This document shows positions 1 through 11,682 of a stretch of 64,000 bases of DNA, piece by piece. Every line of letters begins with the position of its first letter. The first letter of the stretch is position 1. The notes beneath the pieces were generated by a model, which did not search any database, was not told the origin of the DNA, and saw only the letters and a list, made by a program, of their open reading frames with translations. The translations under genes were made by a program, and so were the position numbers. Origin of the DNA: Aralia elata (lineage: Eukaryota > Streptophyta > Magnoliopsida > Apiales > Araliaceae); contig CM068383.1 of NCBI GenBank assembly GCA_034770075.1, positions 35,035,094 through 35,099,093 of the forward strand, written 5' to 3'.

Positions 1-1936
1 ACGTGACAAATAAGGTCGTCCGAAACGGGCATTCCCGAGTAAGGTGGCACGTCTCCTGGTAATTCCCGGACTACAAAATACAAGCCTGTCAGCGGAAACA
101 GACGTTACGGCGCGAAAGTCGAGGCGTAGCACGAAAATCGAGAAAGTCAAACCGTCCAGCCGCGGATTGTTCTGTGGCCAATAAGTGCGCCTTTTGAAAA
201 CACGGATCTCGAAACACAGAACTTGAAACCGGGTGAGTGGAAGGCAGGCGGCCAGCCAGCCGCAGATCAATCTGTGGCTGGCTTTGGCCAGCCTATTTCA
301 GCTCATTTCCGCTTCAGCATACAGGAGGTTGAGCAGGTTTTGGAGGAAGAAGAATTCAGCACAGCAGCAACACGGATTTTGAGAGAGAAATAGCTAAATT
401 TTGCAACAAAATAGGAAGAAAAAAGAGAAAAAAAGAGAGGATTTATACTCTTTTGATTTTGATTGTATCAAATATACTTCTTATCCTATTCAAATACCCA
501 AGTTTACATCCATTTGAGATCATTTGCAAGGTGAAAATTCCCTTTGTTATAGCAATTTATATCATATTATTTGGTTAAATTAAATGTAATTTTCATGTAT
601 ATTGTTGAACAAACATGGATTAGGGATTATTAGTGAGGGTTCCATCGGAACAAAATTCTTCCTAATAACCCGAGGATATCCAATTGGTAAGATTTCTAGC
701 TTGTTTATGGTGATTTATTGGGTGTAATCTATTTAGATTATTATTTTCGGATATCATGGTGTATTAGGCAAATCCGTGTTGGTTTGTTTCGTAGTATTCA
801 GTTTGTGGGCATGTAGTAATCTCGGGTGTGAGCCTAGGAATGCGACCCCGTGGTCCAAATTCGATGATGGACGTTTTGATGCATGTAATAGATTCAAGGG
901 GCTCATTTTTGTAATATGTAATCGTCGGGCCTTAAAACGATGCCAAGGCGAGAATCGGGTTTAAGGCCCCGTAGTAGTAAAATATGTGATTGTTGGCGTT
1001 GGGGTATTTTGATGGCTTACATGCCCGTGAATAGCCCCCAACGCATTTTGATGTTTAATTTGATTTGTAGCACCAAACAAAGGATTCAAAGCCAAAACAA
1101 TAAAGATTTTTCTAAAATCAATCAAAGCAGGATACTAGCATCACGAGGACAAGAATTGGAAATGCTAATGAATGTCGATTCCTATTAAACGAGAAGGCCA
1201 AAGAAAATCATTTTCAAACATCACCAAAAAATGGGTTTTATGAATAAACTAAACGTTTTATTAAATCTTGGTGCGTAAGGTGAAAGAGATCCTAGAAGTT
1301 GCCCATCATGCTATTTACGAAAGCAACGTATAGATCTCGATTCCTATTTTGACGAAGGTTTAAAAACTCTTGTTTTTTCCAAAACGACACCTAATGAAAA
1401 TCTCATAGTTTTTGACAAATAAAATCAAACCTTTCTCATAAAACTTTCTCGTGTATGCCGAAAAGACATCCCGAAGCGTTCTCAAATTAAAGCACGACTT
1501 TCCCTAAAAATCTAAATGATTCTTTCATACAAACTCACCACAACATTCACGTAGGCACACACACACACACGCGCGCATGCACACACATTTCATGAATTAA
1601 AGGATAGAAAAGCATCGAGATTGCGGTAACCGTGTTTCACGGAAGTCGGGGGGTGCCTAACACCTTCCCCTCGCTTAAGCAAGCCCCCGAACTCTATGAA
1701 TCTCGGTTCGCAGACCAATTAATTCGGAGTCACATATGAGCCAGCGATTTACCAAAACGAAACTCGGATGAGTTGGTACATCCATTTCAAATATACCAAC
1801 TGGCGACTCTAGTTAATTGGCTCATCATAAAAAATGATCTTTCAAAACCCCGTCGACATTAAGTGCCGACCTTTTCTAAAAAATCATTTAATCAAAAGGC
1901 TAAAAAATCAGAAAAGACGAGAAACCGGCGTCGACA
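1..1936 (+). repeat. Tat-family LTR, 5'-truncated by window edge
   Basis: This stretch aligns along its length with the two LTRs of the Tat element at 22892-25032 and 39680-41801. It starts about 143 bp inside the LTR and ends with the same terminus (GGCGTCGACA at 1927-1936). Shared landmarks are the CA microsatellite near 1558, the GGTGCCTAACACCTTCCCC block near 1652, and the TGGCGACTCT decamer at 1801-1810. It has many substitutions and small indels against them, so it comes from a different, older insertion. What follows at 1937 is the interior of an Athila-like LTR, so this is the right end of a Tat insertion (solo LTR or 3' LTR). The expected 5-bp target duplication is ATGTG at 1937-1941; the partner copy lies outside the window. 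Short ORFs inside it look spurious. Confidence 0.9.
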
Positions 1937-3791
1937 ATGTGTTTTCATCTTATTGTTGTGTAATGTAGTTTTGTATTACTTTTATATGTTTTTGTATGCT
2001 TTTATGTGTTTTTACTTCGTTTTGTAGAAATTGAAATAAAGGCTCCTTGGATCGATGCGTTTTTTGCTCGAATCTAGCGTTCCCGCTGCTTGTTTCTTAA
2101 TTTGACCCATGATGCAATCCGAATCTCTCAAAACTCAAAGAACGAAAGTTGTAGATCTTTGTCGTAGCTTTCCAGAACATCCTGAACCATCCAATTTGAA
2201 GTTCATATGAGAGAGTTATGGTTATTTTACCATCGGATTGTGCATGAATTTTACATAGCAGCTGCTTCCAGGCCAATTTTATCCTTTCTCCAGCTATTAT
2301 CTCGTCGATCTCCAGCTATGGAAGTTGTAGATCTACTTCTTAGCTTTTCATAGCCTCTTTAAACGCCTTAATCCGACTTTGGACGAAGAAGTTATGGCCA
2401 TTTTTCCAACAGACGTTGAAACTGTCTCGCGGTACAGAGTTCCACCGCCGGGGAGACCGTTTCTTGTACTATTTCGCCGCCGGGGCGGCAGAATTCAGGC
2501 CATTTTTCACCGTCGGGGCGGTAACTCCCTGGATGCAGTCGGATTTCGTGATTTTTGGCCAATTTTTGATATCTAAGCTAGGGTTTCTTATACCCATCTT
2601 ATATAACACCAAGGGGGCGGCTCACAGAGGGGTTCTAACTCATTCTAACACCATCTAACACTACTAACATCAAATCTAGAGAGTGGGAGGCTACACATAA
2701 CATCAATTAGAGAGGAAAAATCTGCAATACAAGGCAATTTTCAGCAAAGTCCAAGGAACAAGAAGCGCAAGGAGTGTTAAATCTTGAAAGAAAGCTAGAG
2801 AACAAGAATCAACCCATCAAGCAACCATTGATTATCTTCCTAAGGGGTTTTATCATTCTATCTCTAGTATTATCTTCTTAATTCGTAATTCTATCACGAT
2901 GTATAGATTAAATTTGATGTTTATTGTAATTCCCATGAACTAGAACTAATTTTCTAAGATTTCAATGGAACCCAATATATAGTTTGAATTGAATGCTCTC
3001 TCTTTGATCTTGATTAATTATTTGTGATTGAATATCATAATTTGTGCTTTATATATTAATTACCTAGCTAGTAATTTCCTTGGGAACTTATATGGAATTG
3101 AGAGAGGAAGTATAGGTTGAGACCTTATTATGATATCATGTGAAAATTAGATATTCCGGTAATTTATGAAATTAAGTGACGTGTGTTTTATTTATTACCC
3201 TCGTGAATGGATAATTTGATTGTATTTAGGATAGACATATGCCTAATTACCACATGTATCCATGGGAGAATCCATGCTTAATGATTTCTATTGTCAAAGT
3301 TGGTAATTGATGGTGTAGTTAATGAGGTTTTGTGACATACACCTTACTAATTGTTTTTGATTTGAGAATCTTGCTAGTGTGTAGAATAGAGATATATCTA
3401 TACGCCGTAATGGGGAATACGTATTTGACCATCGAGAGAGGTTTAGACATACTAGTGATTTCTCGGATAACAATTCTTGTTATTTAACTAGTTGAAAAGA
3501 GAGAGTTAGGACATTCAAATGAAGTGTTGGAGAAATTGCAATCTTAGACTTGTTATTATTTGATTTCATTATATTAAAGCTTTCCATAGTTCTTTGATTA
3601 TTTGTTATCTTCATTAATTCCAAACAACAAAAATAATTGTCATTTGTTTAAATAAGATTGAGATGATAAAAGATTAGTATTTGGAAAAGACTAGTAACAA
3701 TTCCTCGTGGGATCGATACTCTACTTACTCTTTATTACTTGTTGACCGCGTATACTTGCGCGTAAATTGTCGTTATATTAATCGGACAACA
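1937..3791 (+). repeat. Athila-like 5' LTR (first 70 bp displaced)
   Basis: It matches 7255-9080 closely and ends in ACA just before a PBS. A GC-rich block (2428-2526) with three CCGCCGGGGCGG-type modules is followed by a TATA-like TTATATAA at 2599-2606, suggesting U3 followed by R. The sister LTR has only two GC modules. The remainder is AT-rich noncoding sequence; no gene is seen. Confidence 0.87.
2428..2606 (+). promoter_or_regulatory. GC-module cluster and TATA-like box of Athila-like LTR
   Basis: Three copies of a near-palindromic GC-rich word of the type CCGCC-GG-GGCGG lie in an otherwise AT-rich LTR. They are followed about 75 bp later by TTATATAA (2599-2606). The copy in the right LTR (7741-7812, TATA-like at 7884-7891) has only two modules. 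A core promoter here is inferred from position and the TATA-like word only. Confidence 0.45.
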
Positions 3792-3797
3792 AGTTTT

Positions 3798-3815
3798 TAG
3801 CGCCGTTGCCGGAGA
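3798..3815 (+). other. Primer-binding site, tRNA-Asp type
   Basis: TAGCGCCGTTGCCGGAGA lies 6 bp after the LTR end. It differs from the usual plant Asp-type PBS (TGGCGCCGTTGCCGGGGA) at two positions, both G to A. This defines the LTR boundary and places the element with Athila/Tat relatives. Confidence 0.85.
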
Positions 3816-3950
3816 ATTATTTTTCTACTGTTTTTCCAATATTAGTCATAATCAAATTAGTCTTAATTTAAACTTGTATATAAATTTGGTTTTAGTTTAT
3901 TTTATCATTTATTTTTCTGTTTTAATGCTATCCTCTTTGCAAGGTACACC

Positions 3951-4991
3951 ATGGATGACTTTGTTGATCAATGGTCGTACACGAGTATAACTCAACCAAT
4001 GGAAACTGGGATTGATGGACTCAATGCATTTTTTGCATTGTCAGCACAATTTGAGACACTATCGAGAAAGTTGGATGCCTTAGTAGAAGAGGGCACTCAA
4101 GGTATAACAGTGACATGTGATTATTGTGTTGACAATCACCCGAGTCATCAATGCACCGTCAGTTTTGGACCGGTATATTACGGTGGTGATTACTTCAATA
4201 ACTATGCTTATCCCGATTATCACCAAGATTCGGGGTATCACCCGGATACTACATGGAGCTACAATTATAATGATCAATGTTATGCTTCAAGCCCATCATA
4301 TACTCTTGAATCTCAGAATTAACCTCCTACTCAAGATGAAGGAATGTCGAAATTTGAGGAACTTGTGTCCAAGATCATGGCTTAGAATGAGGAGATGTTG
4401 AAAAGTCAGGAGATGTCGATTCGAAATCTCGAGAACTAGGTGGGACAGCTTGTCATTGCCTTCAATAATAACTATTATGAAGCATGGCCCAATGACTCGG
4501 TTCCGAAAACTGATGGAGTGCCCGAGCTGATTTTTGAGAAATCTATGGGGGAGAAGACATGTGAGGAGCAAGAAGTGGAGGCCGAGGAAGATCTAGCCTT
4601 GAGCTCCAATGATGATGAGCCAATTTTGATAGTGCCTCATACACCTTCTCCACCAAAGCTCAAGGATTCGGGCAGTTTTGCAATACCGTGTCCACTTGGT
4701 AGTCATTTCTTAGGCGAGGCTCTATGTGACGATGGAGCTAGTATGAATGTGGAACCATGGTGGGCCGAGGAAATGAAGATAGAAGAAGAGTCCATTGTGC
4801 TTGACAAACCCCAATGCCCCAATCTTAGCACAGACACAATGGAGGAAGCACCTAGCTGTTTGACATTTGAAATTGAGAGCTTATCTACAGAAAGCAAGCT
4901 AGGTGCCTTTAGCTCAATGGCTATCACCAATGAGGAGAAACCCTCAAATGTTATATGGCTATCAATGGATGGTGGGTTCCTTAAATTTTGA
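3951..4991 (+). pseudogene. Degenerate Athila-type gag C-terminus and protease remnant
   Basis: One frame runs from ATG 3951 to a stop at 4989-4991, about 346 codons with three in-frame stops (near 4320, 4383 and 4436). The middle has a CDYC...NHPSHQC cysteine/histidine motif followed by Tyr/Asn-rich sequence. A later coiled stretch (SIRNLEN near 4415) resembles the IRNLE...GQLA segment of Athila Gag. Near 4700-4745 an ALCDDGAS motif matches the position of the Athila protease active site (usually CDLGAS). The N-terminal Gag domain and all of pol are absent. Either this is a deletion derivative that kept a piece of gag-pro, or a non-autonomous family carrying a reduced Gag. No function is claimed for the present copy. 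Confidence 0.7.
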
Positions 4992-6606
4992 AGGGAAGTG
5001 GATAAAAACAGGGAGTTAGTCAGGCCGAGAACTGTAAACCAAGCGCTTGATGGGAGGCAACCCGTTCGTTTTCATTTATTTGCATTCGTTGTTTTTCATT
5101 TACCGCATTTTTAAAGTTTTCAAGTTATATGTGTATTTAGTTAGTTAAGTTTTACGATTAGATTTGCTTGCTATGTCTCATCATATTCTCAATGTTGTCT
5201 ATTTAATCTTTGATATGTTGCTTTTATACAGGTGAGGGGCATTGAGAATTATTGCTGCACTGAAATGCTAAAAAAATATAAAAAAAAAGTTTTGGGATAC
5301 AGGGGGTTACCGCCCCCGCTAAAGGTTTTAGTTCAATTTTCCTCGCCCCGACGACGAGCTCGCCCCGGCGGCTTCCCAAGCACATCTTCACCACCCCGGC
5401 GACAAGCTCGCCCTGGTGGCAAATCGAAGGCTTTTTCTACCGTCCCGGCGGTAGGCACATAATCCAGTTTTTAAAAATCCTTCAAGGCAGTTCATTGTTC
5501 ATCTTTTCTCTATCTCTTTCGCTTCCAAACTCATTCTTCCCCTCTCCCACACGGATTCATCTTCAACCCACTAGCATTCAAAAGTAGTCATCTCCAAATT
5601 GAAGGTAACATCAAACAACTTCTTTTGCTAACACAAAGCAAGGTACTCACTCCAATTTTTGCATACAAGTAAAATAAATTTATCAATTGTGATGGGTATT
5701 CTTGGTTAGTTAAACTATTATACTTGGATTTGTATTGGGTAATCATGCATTGTTGAAATTTGGATAAATGTTAATTGGTTGCCCAATTGAGTTTGTGTTG
5801 GCTCAATTGGAGGATTTTGGGTTATTCATTGCTATGATTTAATTGAATATTATAATAACTTAGCAATTTTTGTTGAAAATGAGTTTGGGGGAGGTATTTA
5901 ATGAAGAATTTCAGTCAGTGCACATCACGTAGTCAACGACTTGTCTAAAAGAAAGTTGGTCTGATTGAGTATTATATAGTAAGGAATTGCTTGGCTATTA
6001 TCCGAATGCCACCCCAATGCATGTTCCTGAGCCATAACCATTACCAGTTTATCCACCATCAGGCTCAAATGTTTAGAAGGATATGGTCGAGCATGACGCT
6101 TGGCCAATTAGGGAAGTTCTCAGTTTTCATTTCTTTATCTTATAAACAATGAGGACATTGTTCGCTTTGAGTTTAGGGGTGGATCATATAGCATTGGCAT
6201 CATAGCTACATAGCATGTGTTAGTTATTTGTGCATTTTAATTTTGTTTGCTATTTTGAAGAAAAAGAAAATTTATTTTTAGGATGTGTCTCTTGAGCATT
6301 GATTTAATTTGATCAATCCATGGTCTGTGATAAGAACTTGATTGAATAGTTTCTAACTCATGGAAAATGGATAAATGTTGCTTAGTATTTGTGCTTAATC
6401 GTTATTATGGTTATTGTTTTATTTATGCGTCCTTTCACTCTTTTGCACTTACCCATTAGTATTAAACTAGTTGTATGCTTAGAGAAGGCTTTTGTAACCG
6501 AATGCTTGTGAAAAATATCTATAAACTTTAGAAATCGTTTAAACATCACTTGAAGCAAGGTGTCCAAATTTGTTATGTTTGAATTGATGGTCATGTGGTG
6601 AGTTGA

Positions 6607-6800
6607 GATGGAGCGTAAAACGCACTCACTCATGGACACATGCTTAGGGGAGATAGAGCATAAGATGCACTCTCCTATAATTTGATGACAAACGAAAGAA
6701 AGTTTTTTATATCAAACCTTGTGTTGAGTTGAGATGGAGCGTAAAACGCACTCACCAACAAGAGTGGATTTAGAATAAGATGGAGCATAAAATGCACTTA
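6607..6800 (+). repeat. Diverged repeats with GCGT-AAA-ACGC hairpin
   Basis: Four diverged copies of a word like GATGGAGCGTAAAACGCACT occur near 6607, 6652, 6733 and 6779. Each contains inverted arms GCGT/ACGC or a decayed version of them (AGCATAA-TGCAC). They are irregularly spaced, so this is not a simple microsatellite. Confidence 0.6.
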
Positions 6801-7162
6801 CCTAGAGTCTTTTGACTTCAATTTTTTGGAAATTGTAATTTGTATACCTTTGTATTGAGTGGAGTGTTAAGCATGTTGTTTTGGGGTTTATTTTGATTAT
6901 TTCATAAGGTAATGTGGTTGCATAACTTCATCCGAGCTTGATTGGTTTAGTGCTATTGGGTACTCACACATACACGGAAGGGACCTAAAGCTATAACTAG
7001 CTAATTATAAATCTAGCCTTGCAACGTTTTGAAAGTTTTCTTGAGTTTTCATGTGTTTATGCTTTGAGACCATTGTTTAAACTTATTAACTCATTGCTCA
7101 AGATATGTTTTATTAGAAGTGTTTAATTTTTATAGTTTGTGTGTTTTGCTTGAGGACAAGCA

Positions 7163-7184
7163 AAGGTTTAAGTTTGGGGGTATT
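7163..7184 (+). other. Polypurine tract of Athila-like element
   Basis: AAGTTTGGGGGTATT immediately precedes the right LTR start (TGATGAGTG at 7185). The context (GAGGACAAGCAA, then AGTTTGGGGG) is characteristic of Athila-type 3' ends. Confidence 0.75.
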
Positions 7185-9080
7185 TGATGAGTGTGTTTTA
7201 TACACATAAATTGGGTACTTTTAGCCTTGATAATTAGCTGTTTCGTTTGGTTTTATGTGTTTTCATCTTATTGTTGTGTAATATAGTTTTGTATTACTTT
7301 TATATGTTTTTGTATGCTTTTATGTGTTTTTACTTCGTTTTGTAGAAATTGAAATAAAGGCCCCTTGGATCGATGCGTTTTTGGTTCGAATCTAGCATTC
7401 TCGCTGCTTGTTTCTTAATTTGACCCATGATGCAATCCGAATCTCTCAAAACTCAAAGAACGAAAGTTGTAGATCGTTGTCGTAGCTTTCCAGAACATCC
7501 GGAATCATCCAATTTGAAGTTTGTATGAGAGAGTTATGGTCTTTTTACAATTGTATTTTGCATAAATTTTACATAGCAGCTACTTCCAGGCCAATTTGAT
7601 CCTTTCTCCGGCCATTATCTCGTCAAGCTCCAGTTATGGAAGTTGTAGATCTACTTCTTAGCTTTCCATAGCCTCTTTAAACGTCTTAATCTGAGTTCGA
7701 ACGAAGACGTTATGGTCATTGTTTCAACAGACGTCGAAACTGTTTCGCGGTACAGAGTTCTACCGCCGGGGCGGCCGTTTCTAGTACTATTTTGCCGCCG
7801 GGGCGGTAACTCCCTGGATGCAGTCGGATTTTGCGCTTTTTGGCCAATTTTTGATATCTAAGCTAGGGTTTCTTATACCGATCTTATATAACACCAAGGG
7901 GGCGGCTCATAGAGGGGTTCTAACTCATTCTAACACCATCTAACACTACTAACATCAAATCTAGAGAGTGGGAGGCTACACATAACATCAATTAGAGAGG
8001 AAAAATCTGCAATACAAGGCAATTTTCAGCAAAGTCCAAGGAATAAGAAGAGCAAGGAGTATCAAATCTTGAGGGAAACTAGAGAATAAGAATCAACCCA
8101 TCAAGCAACCATTGAATATCTTCCTAAGGGGTTTTATCATTCTATTTCTAGTATTCTCTTCTTAATTTGTAATTCCATCATGATGTATAAATCAAATTTG
8201 ATGTTTATTGTAATGCCCATTAACTAGAACTAATTTTCTAAGATTTCAATGGAACCCAATATATAGTTTGAATTGAATGCTCTCTCTTTGATGTTGGTTA
8301 ATTATTTGTGATTGAATATCATAATTTGTGCTTTATATACTAATTACCTAGCTAGTAATTACCTTGGGAACTTATGCGGAATTGAGAGAGGAATTATAGG
8401 TTGAGACCTTGTTATGATATCATGTGAAAATTAGATATTCATGTGGGTAATTTATGAAATTAAGTGACGTGTGTTTTATTTATTACCCTCGTGAATAGAT
8501 AATTTGATTGTATTTAGGATAGACATATATTTAATTACCGCATGTATCCATGGGAGAATCCATGCTTAATGATTTCTATTGTCAAAGTTGGTAATTGATG
8601 GAGTAGTTAATGAGGTTTTGTGACATACACCTTACTAATTGTTCTTAATATGAGAATCTTGCTAGTGTGTAGAATAGAGATATATCTATATGTCGTAATA
8701 GAAAATACGTATTTGACCATCGAGAGAGGCTTAGACATACTAGTGATTTCTCGGATAACAATTCTTGTGATTTAACTAGTTGAAAAGAGAGAGTTAGGAC
8801 ATTCAAATGACGTGTTGGGGGAAATTGCAATCTTAGACTTGTTATTATTTGATTTCATTATATTAAAGCTTTCCATAGTTCTTTGATTATTTGTTATCTT
8901 CATTAATGTAAAACAACAAAAACAATTGTCATTTGTTTAAATAAGATTGAGATGATAAAAGATTAGTATTTGGAAAAGACTAGTAACAATTCCTCGCGGG
9001 ATCGATACTCTACTTACTCTTTATTACTTGTTGATCGCGTATACTTGCGCGTAAATTGTCGTTATATTAATCGGGCAACA
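7185..9080 (+). repeat. Athila-like 3' LTR, complete
   Basis: This 1896-bp LTR starts TGATGAGTG and ends GGGCAACA. It repeats 1937-3791 with scattered substitutions and indels. It has two GC modules (7741-7812) where the left LTR has three. No gene is seen. Confidence 0.88.
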
Positions 9081-10553
9081 CGTGGCGTTCGGCATGTCTC
9101 GGCAGGCCTCGGTAGGCGGCGCGCTCGGCAGGTACAGCAGGCAGGCCCTGGGCGCAGTCGCATGGGCGCGCGCACGGGGAGCAACATGCGGGCGGCCAGA
9201 CATACAGCAGGTGGGGAGCCAGGCGGGCGGACAGTACGTGGGCGCGGGGCGCGGGCGTCGGCAGCCAGGGTGCGAGCGTGCGACAACCAGCGTGTGCCAA
9301 CCAGGCCATGGGCGCACGCACGTGCCAACGCCATCCTTAGTGCGATCTGACATATTTTTAGTGCGATCTGAGCTGCATTTTGTTTGAGATTGGCTAGGGT
9401 TTCTTGAAGGAGGCTATATATATTCTCTTCTGAGCTTCATATCAGCTAGCGAGAGATAGGGAGACTACATATTACATCATACAACAGTGCTAAGGGCTGA
9501 AAATCAAGCTGAATCAAGCCACGAGCCAAGGAACTCAATCATCAAGAATTGCAAAACTAAGGAGGAGAGCTAGAAATCAACAGCACCCCAAGGAACAACA
9601 GCTGAATAGCTTCAAAAGTGGTTTCATTTCTAGAATTTCATCTCTATTGTAATTCAAATTTGATAATGTATGAATTGAAATTGATGTTTGTTGTAGCTAT
9701 CATGAACTAACTTTCTACTCTAAGATTGCAATGGAACCCAACACCTAAATTGACTTGAATTCTCTCTCTTTGATATTGGTTAATCATTTGTGAATTGATT
9801 ATCATAACCTTTGCTTTCTAGATTAATTGTTTGGCCAGTAATTACCTTGGGAACCTATATGAACTTGACAAATGGATTATAGGTTAAGACCTAGTTATGA
9901 TAACATGCGAGAATTAAAGATTGTTGTGGGTTATTAATTAGATTAAGTGACGTGTGTCTTGTTAATTATCCGCATAAATAGGTAACTTGATAGTAGTTGG
10001 GATAGACATATACCTAACTACCGCATGCAACCAATAGAGAATCTAGTCTAATGACTTCCTATGCGAAAGTTGGTAATTGAAAGGATGATTGACGAGATTT
10101 AGTGACACGTGTCTTATTAATCATTCTTGAAATTGGTCTCTAGATAGTGTATAGGATAGGCATATACCTATGCACCGCATTAGGAAGATTCGTGATTGAC
10201 CATCAACAGAGGCTCTCATGAAGTTTTGATTTCTCGGTTGTCAATTCGTATGATATAACTGATTAAAAAGAGAGAGTTCGGAGATTCAAATGATGTGTTG
10301 GGGGAAATTGTAATCTTAGATCTTTATATCTTGATATTCTACCATATTTTATTCATTACTTGTCTTTAGAACTCGACTAATCAACAAAACTCAAATCTTC
10401 ATCGTTTAAACAAGATCAAATTGATATACGATTAGTACTTGGTATTTATTTATCACAATTCTCTGTGGGTTCGACTCATATTTTATCATTATATTACTTG
10501 TGGACCGTGTATACTTGCACGTGTGTGTTTATCGATTGCTAAATCGACCAACA
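9081..10553 (+). repeat. Athila-related LTR, interrupted 3' part
   Basis: From about 9350 on, this segment follows the same plan as the adjacent Athila-like LTR: a GCTAGGGTTTCTT word, TATA-like CTATATATA at 9413-9421, a GTGACGTGTGT block near 9947, and a terminus GACCAACA at 10546-10553. The sequence is strongly diverged. The first 260 bp are very GC-rich and not homologous to the neighbour's GC block. No PBS follows, so it is a 3' or solo LTR inserted in gypsy A. The expected target duplication begins at 10554 (AACAC). ORFs on both strands in 9060-9390 reflect the GC bias, not genes. Confidence 0.75.
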
Positions 10554-11682
10554 AACACATTTTGTACATGCTCCAACTCCAGAGGTAAAGCTACTTCATA
10601 AGTTACCTCACCTACTCGCCTCAACACTTCAAAGGGTCCTATAAATTTCGGACTCAGTTTTTTCCTTCTTCCTAAATCTCATCTTCCCCTTCCAGGGAGA
10701 TACTTTTAGAAACACATAAGTACCGACGTCAAAGTCGCATTGTTACCTATGTTGATCAGCATATTTCTTTTGTCGATCTTGAGCCGTCACTAATCTTGCT
10801 CGTATCGTTTTGACAACATCTGTAGTCTGTTGTACCAATTCTGACCCTAGCAGTTGATGTTCACCTACTTCATCCTAGCACAATGGCGTTCTGCATTTTC
10901 TTCCATATAGAGCTTTATAAGGTGGCATACCAATGCTTGCGTGATAACTGTTATTGTATGCGAATTCCACCAATGGTAGATGATCATCCCAACTTTCTTT
11001 GAAATCCATAACGCACGCCCTTAACATGTCCTCTAAAGTTTGAATTGTTCTCTCGCTTTGCCCATCTGTCTGAGGATGATATGCAGTGCTCAACCTCAGT
11101 TGCATTCCCATGCGCTCTTGAAAGCATTTTTAAAAATGTGCTGTGAATCGCGGGTCACAATCTGACACAATCGATACCGGCACATCATGCCTGGAGACGA
11201 TTTTTGATGTAGAGTTTGGCCAATTGATCCAAGTTGAATCTGATCTTGATTGGCAAGAAATGCGCTGACTTAGTTAATCGATCAACGATCACCCACACTA
11301 CATCATAACCTTTCTGTGTGGTTGAAAGTCCTACCACGAAATCCATCGTAATATGCTTCCACTTCCATTCCAAAATTTCTAAAGGTTGAAGTAACCCGCT
11401 CGGTTTCTGATGTTCAGTCTTGACTCTCTGGCATGTTAGGCATCTGCTGATGCACTCTGCGACCTCTCTCTTCATATTGGGCCACCAATAATGTTGATGA
11501 AGATCCCGATACATCTTTGTGCTTCCCGGATAAATCGAGTAACTTGAAATATGAGCTTCCTGTAGAATTTCTTCCTTTAACTCAGATACTGCTGGCACCC
11601 AAATTCTCCTCTCGAATCTTAACAGTCCATCACCATCCACACTGAATTTAAGCTCTTCCCCGTCTACAATTCTTTTCCTCAC
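10554..11682 (-). pseudogene. Gypsy A integrase, broken and truncated
   Basis: Reading leftwards, 11682-11185 carries the HHCC zinc-binding region (two His, then C-x2-C in CLTCQRVK) and the first core strand with a catalytic Asp (TMDFVVGL). A frameshift follows. 11111-10875 resumes with HPQTDGQSERTIQ, which contains the catalytic Glu, and a TPLC stop. The last part to 10554 encodes the FLKVSPWKGKMRF-like C-terminal segment in shifted frames. The segment around the second catalytic Asp lies in the shifted stretch at 11112-11184. The gene ends at the Athila-related LTR; the closest full C-terminus for comparison is gypsy B at 61355-61999. Confidence 0.85.

Larger units (their letters stand above)
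4992..7184 (+). other. Noncoding 3' interior of Athila-like element
   Basis: This 2.2-kb stretch has no convincing gene. It holds the AGCGCTTGATGGGAGGCAAC block (about 5042-5061), which in Athila relatives follows the coding region, and a GC-rich cluster at 5300-5455 with repeated CGCCCCGGCG-like words. It also has a set of hairpin repeats (6607-6800) and a conserved GAGGACAAGCAAAGGTTTAA segment before the PPT. The short ORFs here look spurious. Confidence 0.7.
1937..9080 (+). mobile_element. Non-autonomous Athila-like Ty3/gypsy element
   Basis: Two long direct repeats (1937-3791 and 7185-9080) flank a 3.4-kb interior. The interior has an Asp-type PBS, a degenerate gag/protease frame, the AGCGCTTGATGGGAGGCAAC block known from Athila relatives near 5041, and a G-rich PPT just before the right LTR. 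No reverse transcriptase, RNase H or integrase can be found in 3.4 kb, so the element would depend on a relative for mobility. The left LTR lacks its first 70 bp in the window because a Tat LTR was inserted there. The right flank (CGTGG, 9081-9085) is the expected target duplication, with its partner outside the window. The target is another Athila-type LTR. Confidence 0.85.

Noticed and set aside
776..1188. Small host genes at the left edge
   Set aside because: These ORFs fall in the Tat LTR at places where the sister LTRs do not keep them open.
9024..9387. Overlapping ORFs on both strands in the GC-rich block
   Set aside because: High GC removes stop codons in all frames; the products are low-complexity Arg/Ala/Gly-rich and unlike each other.
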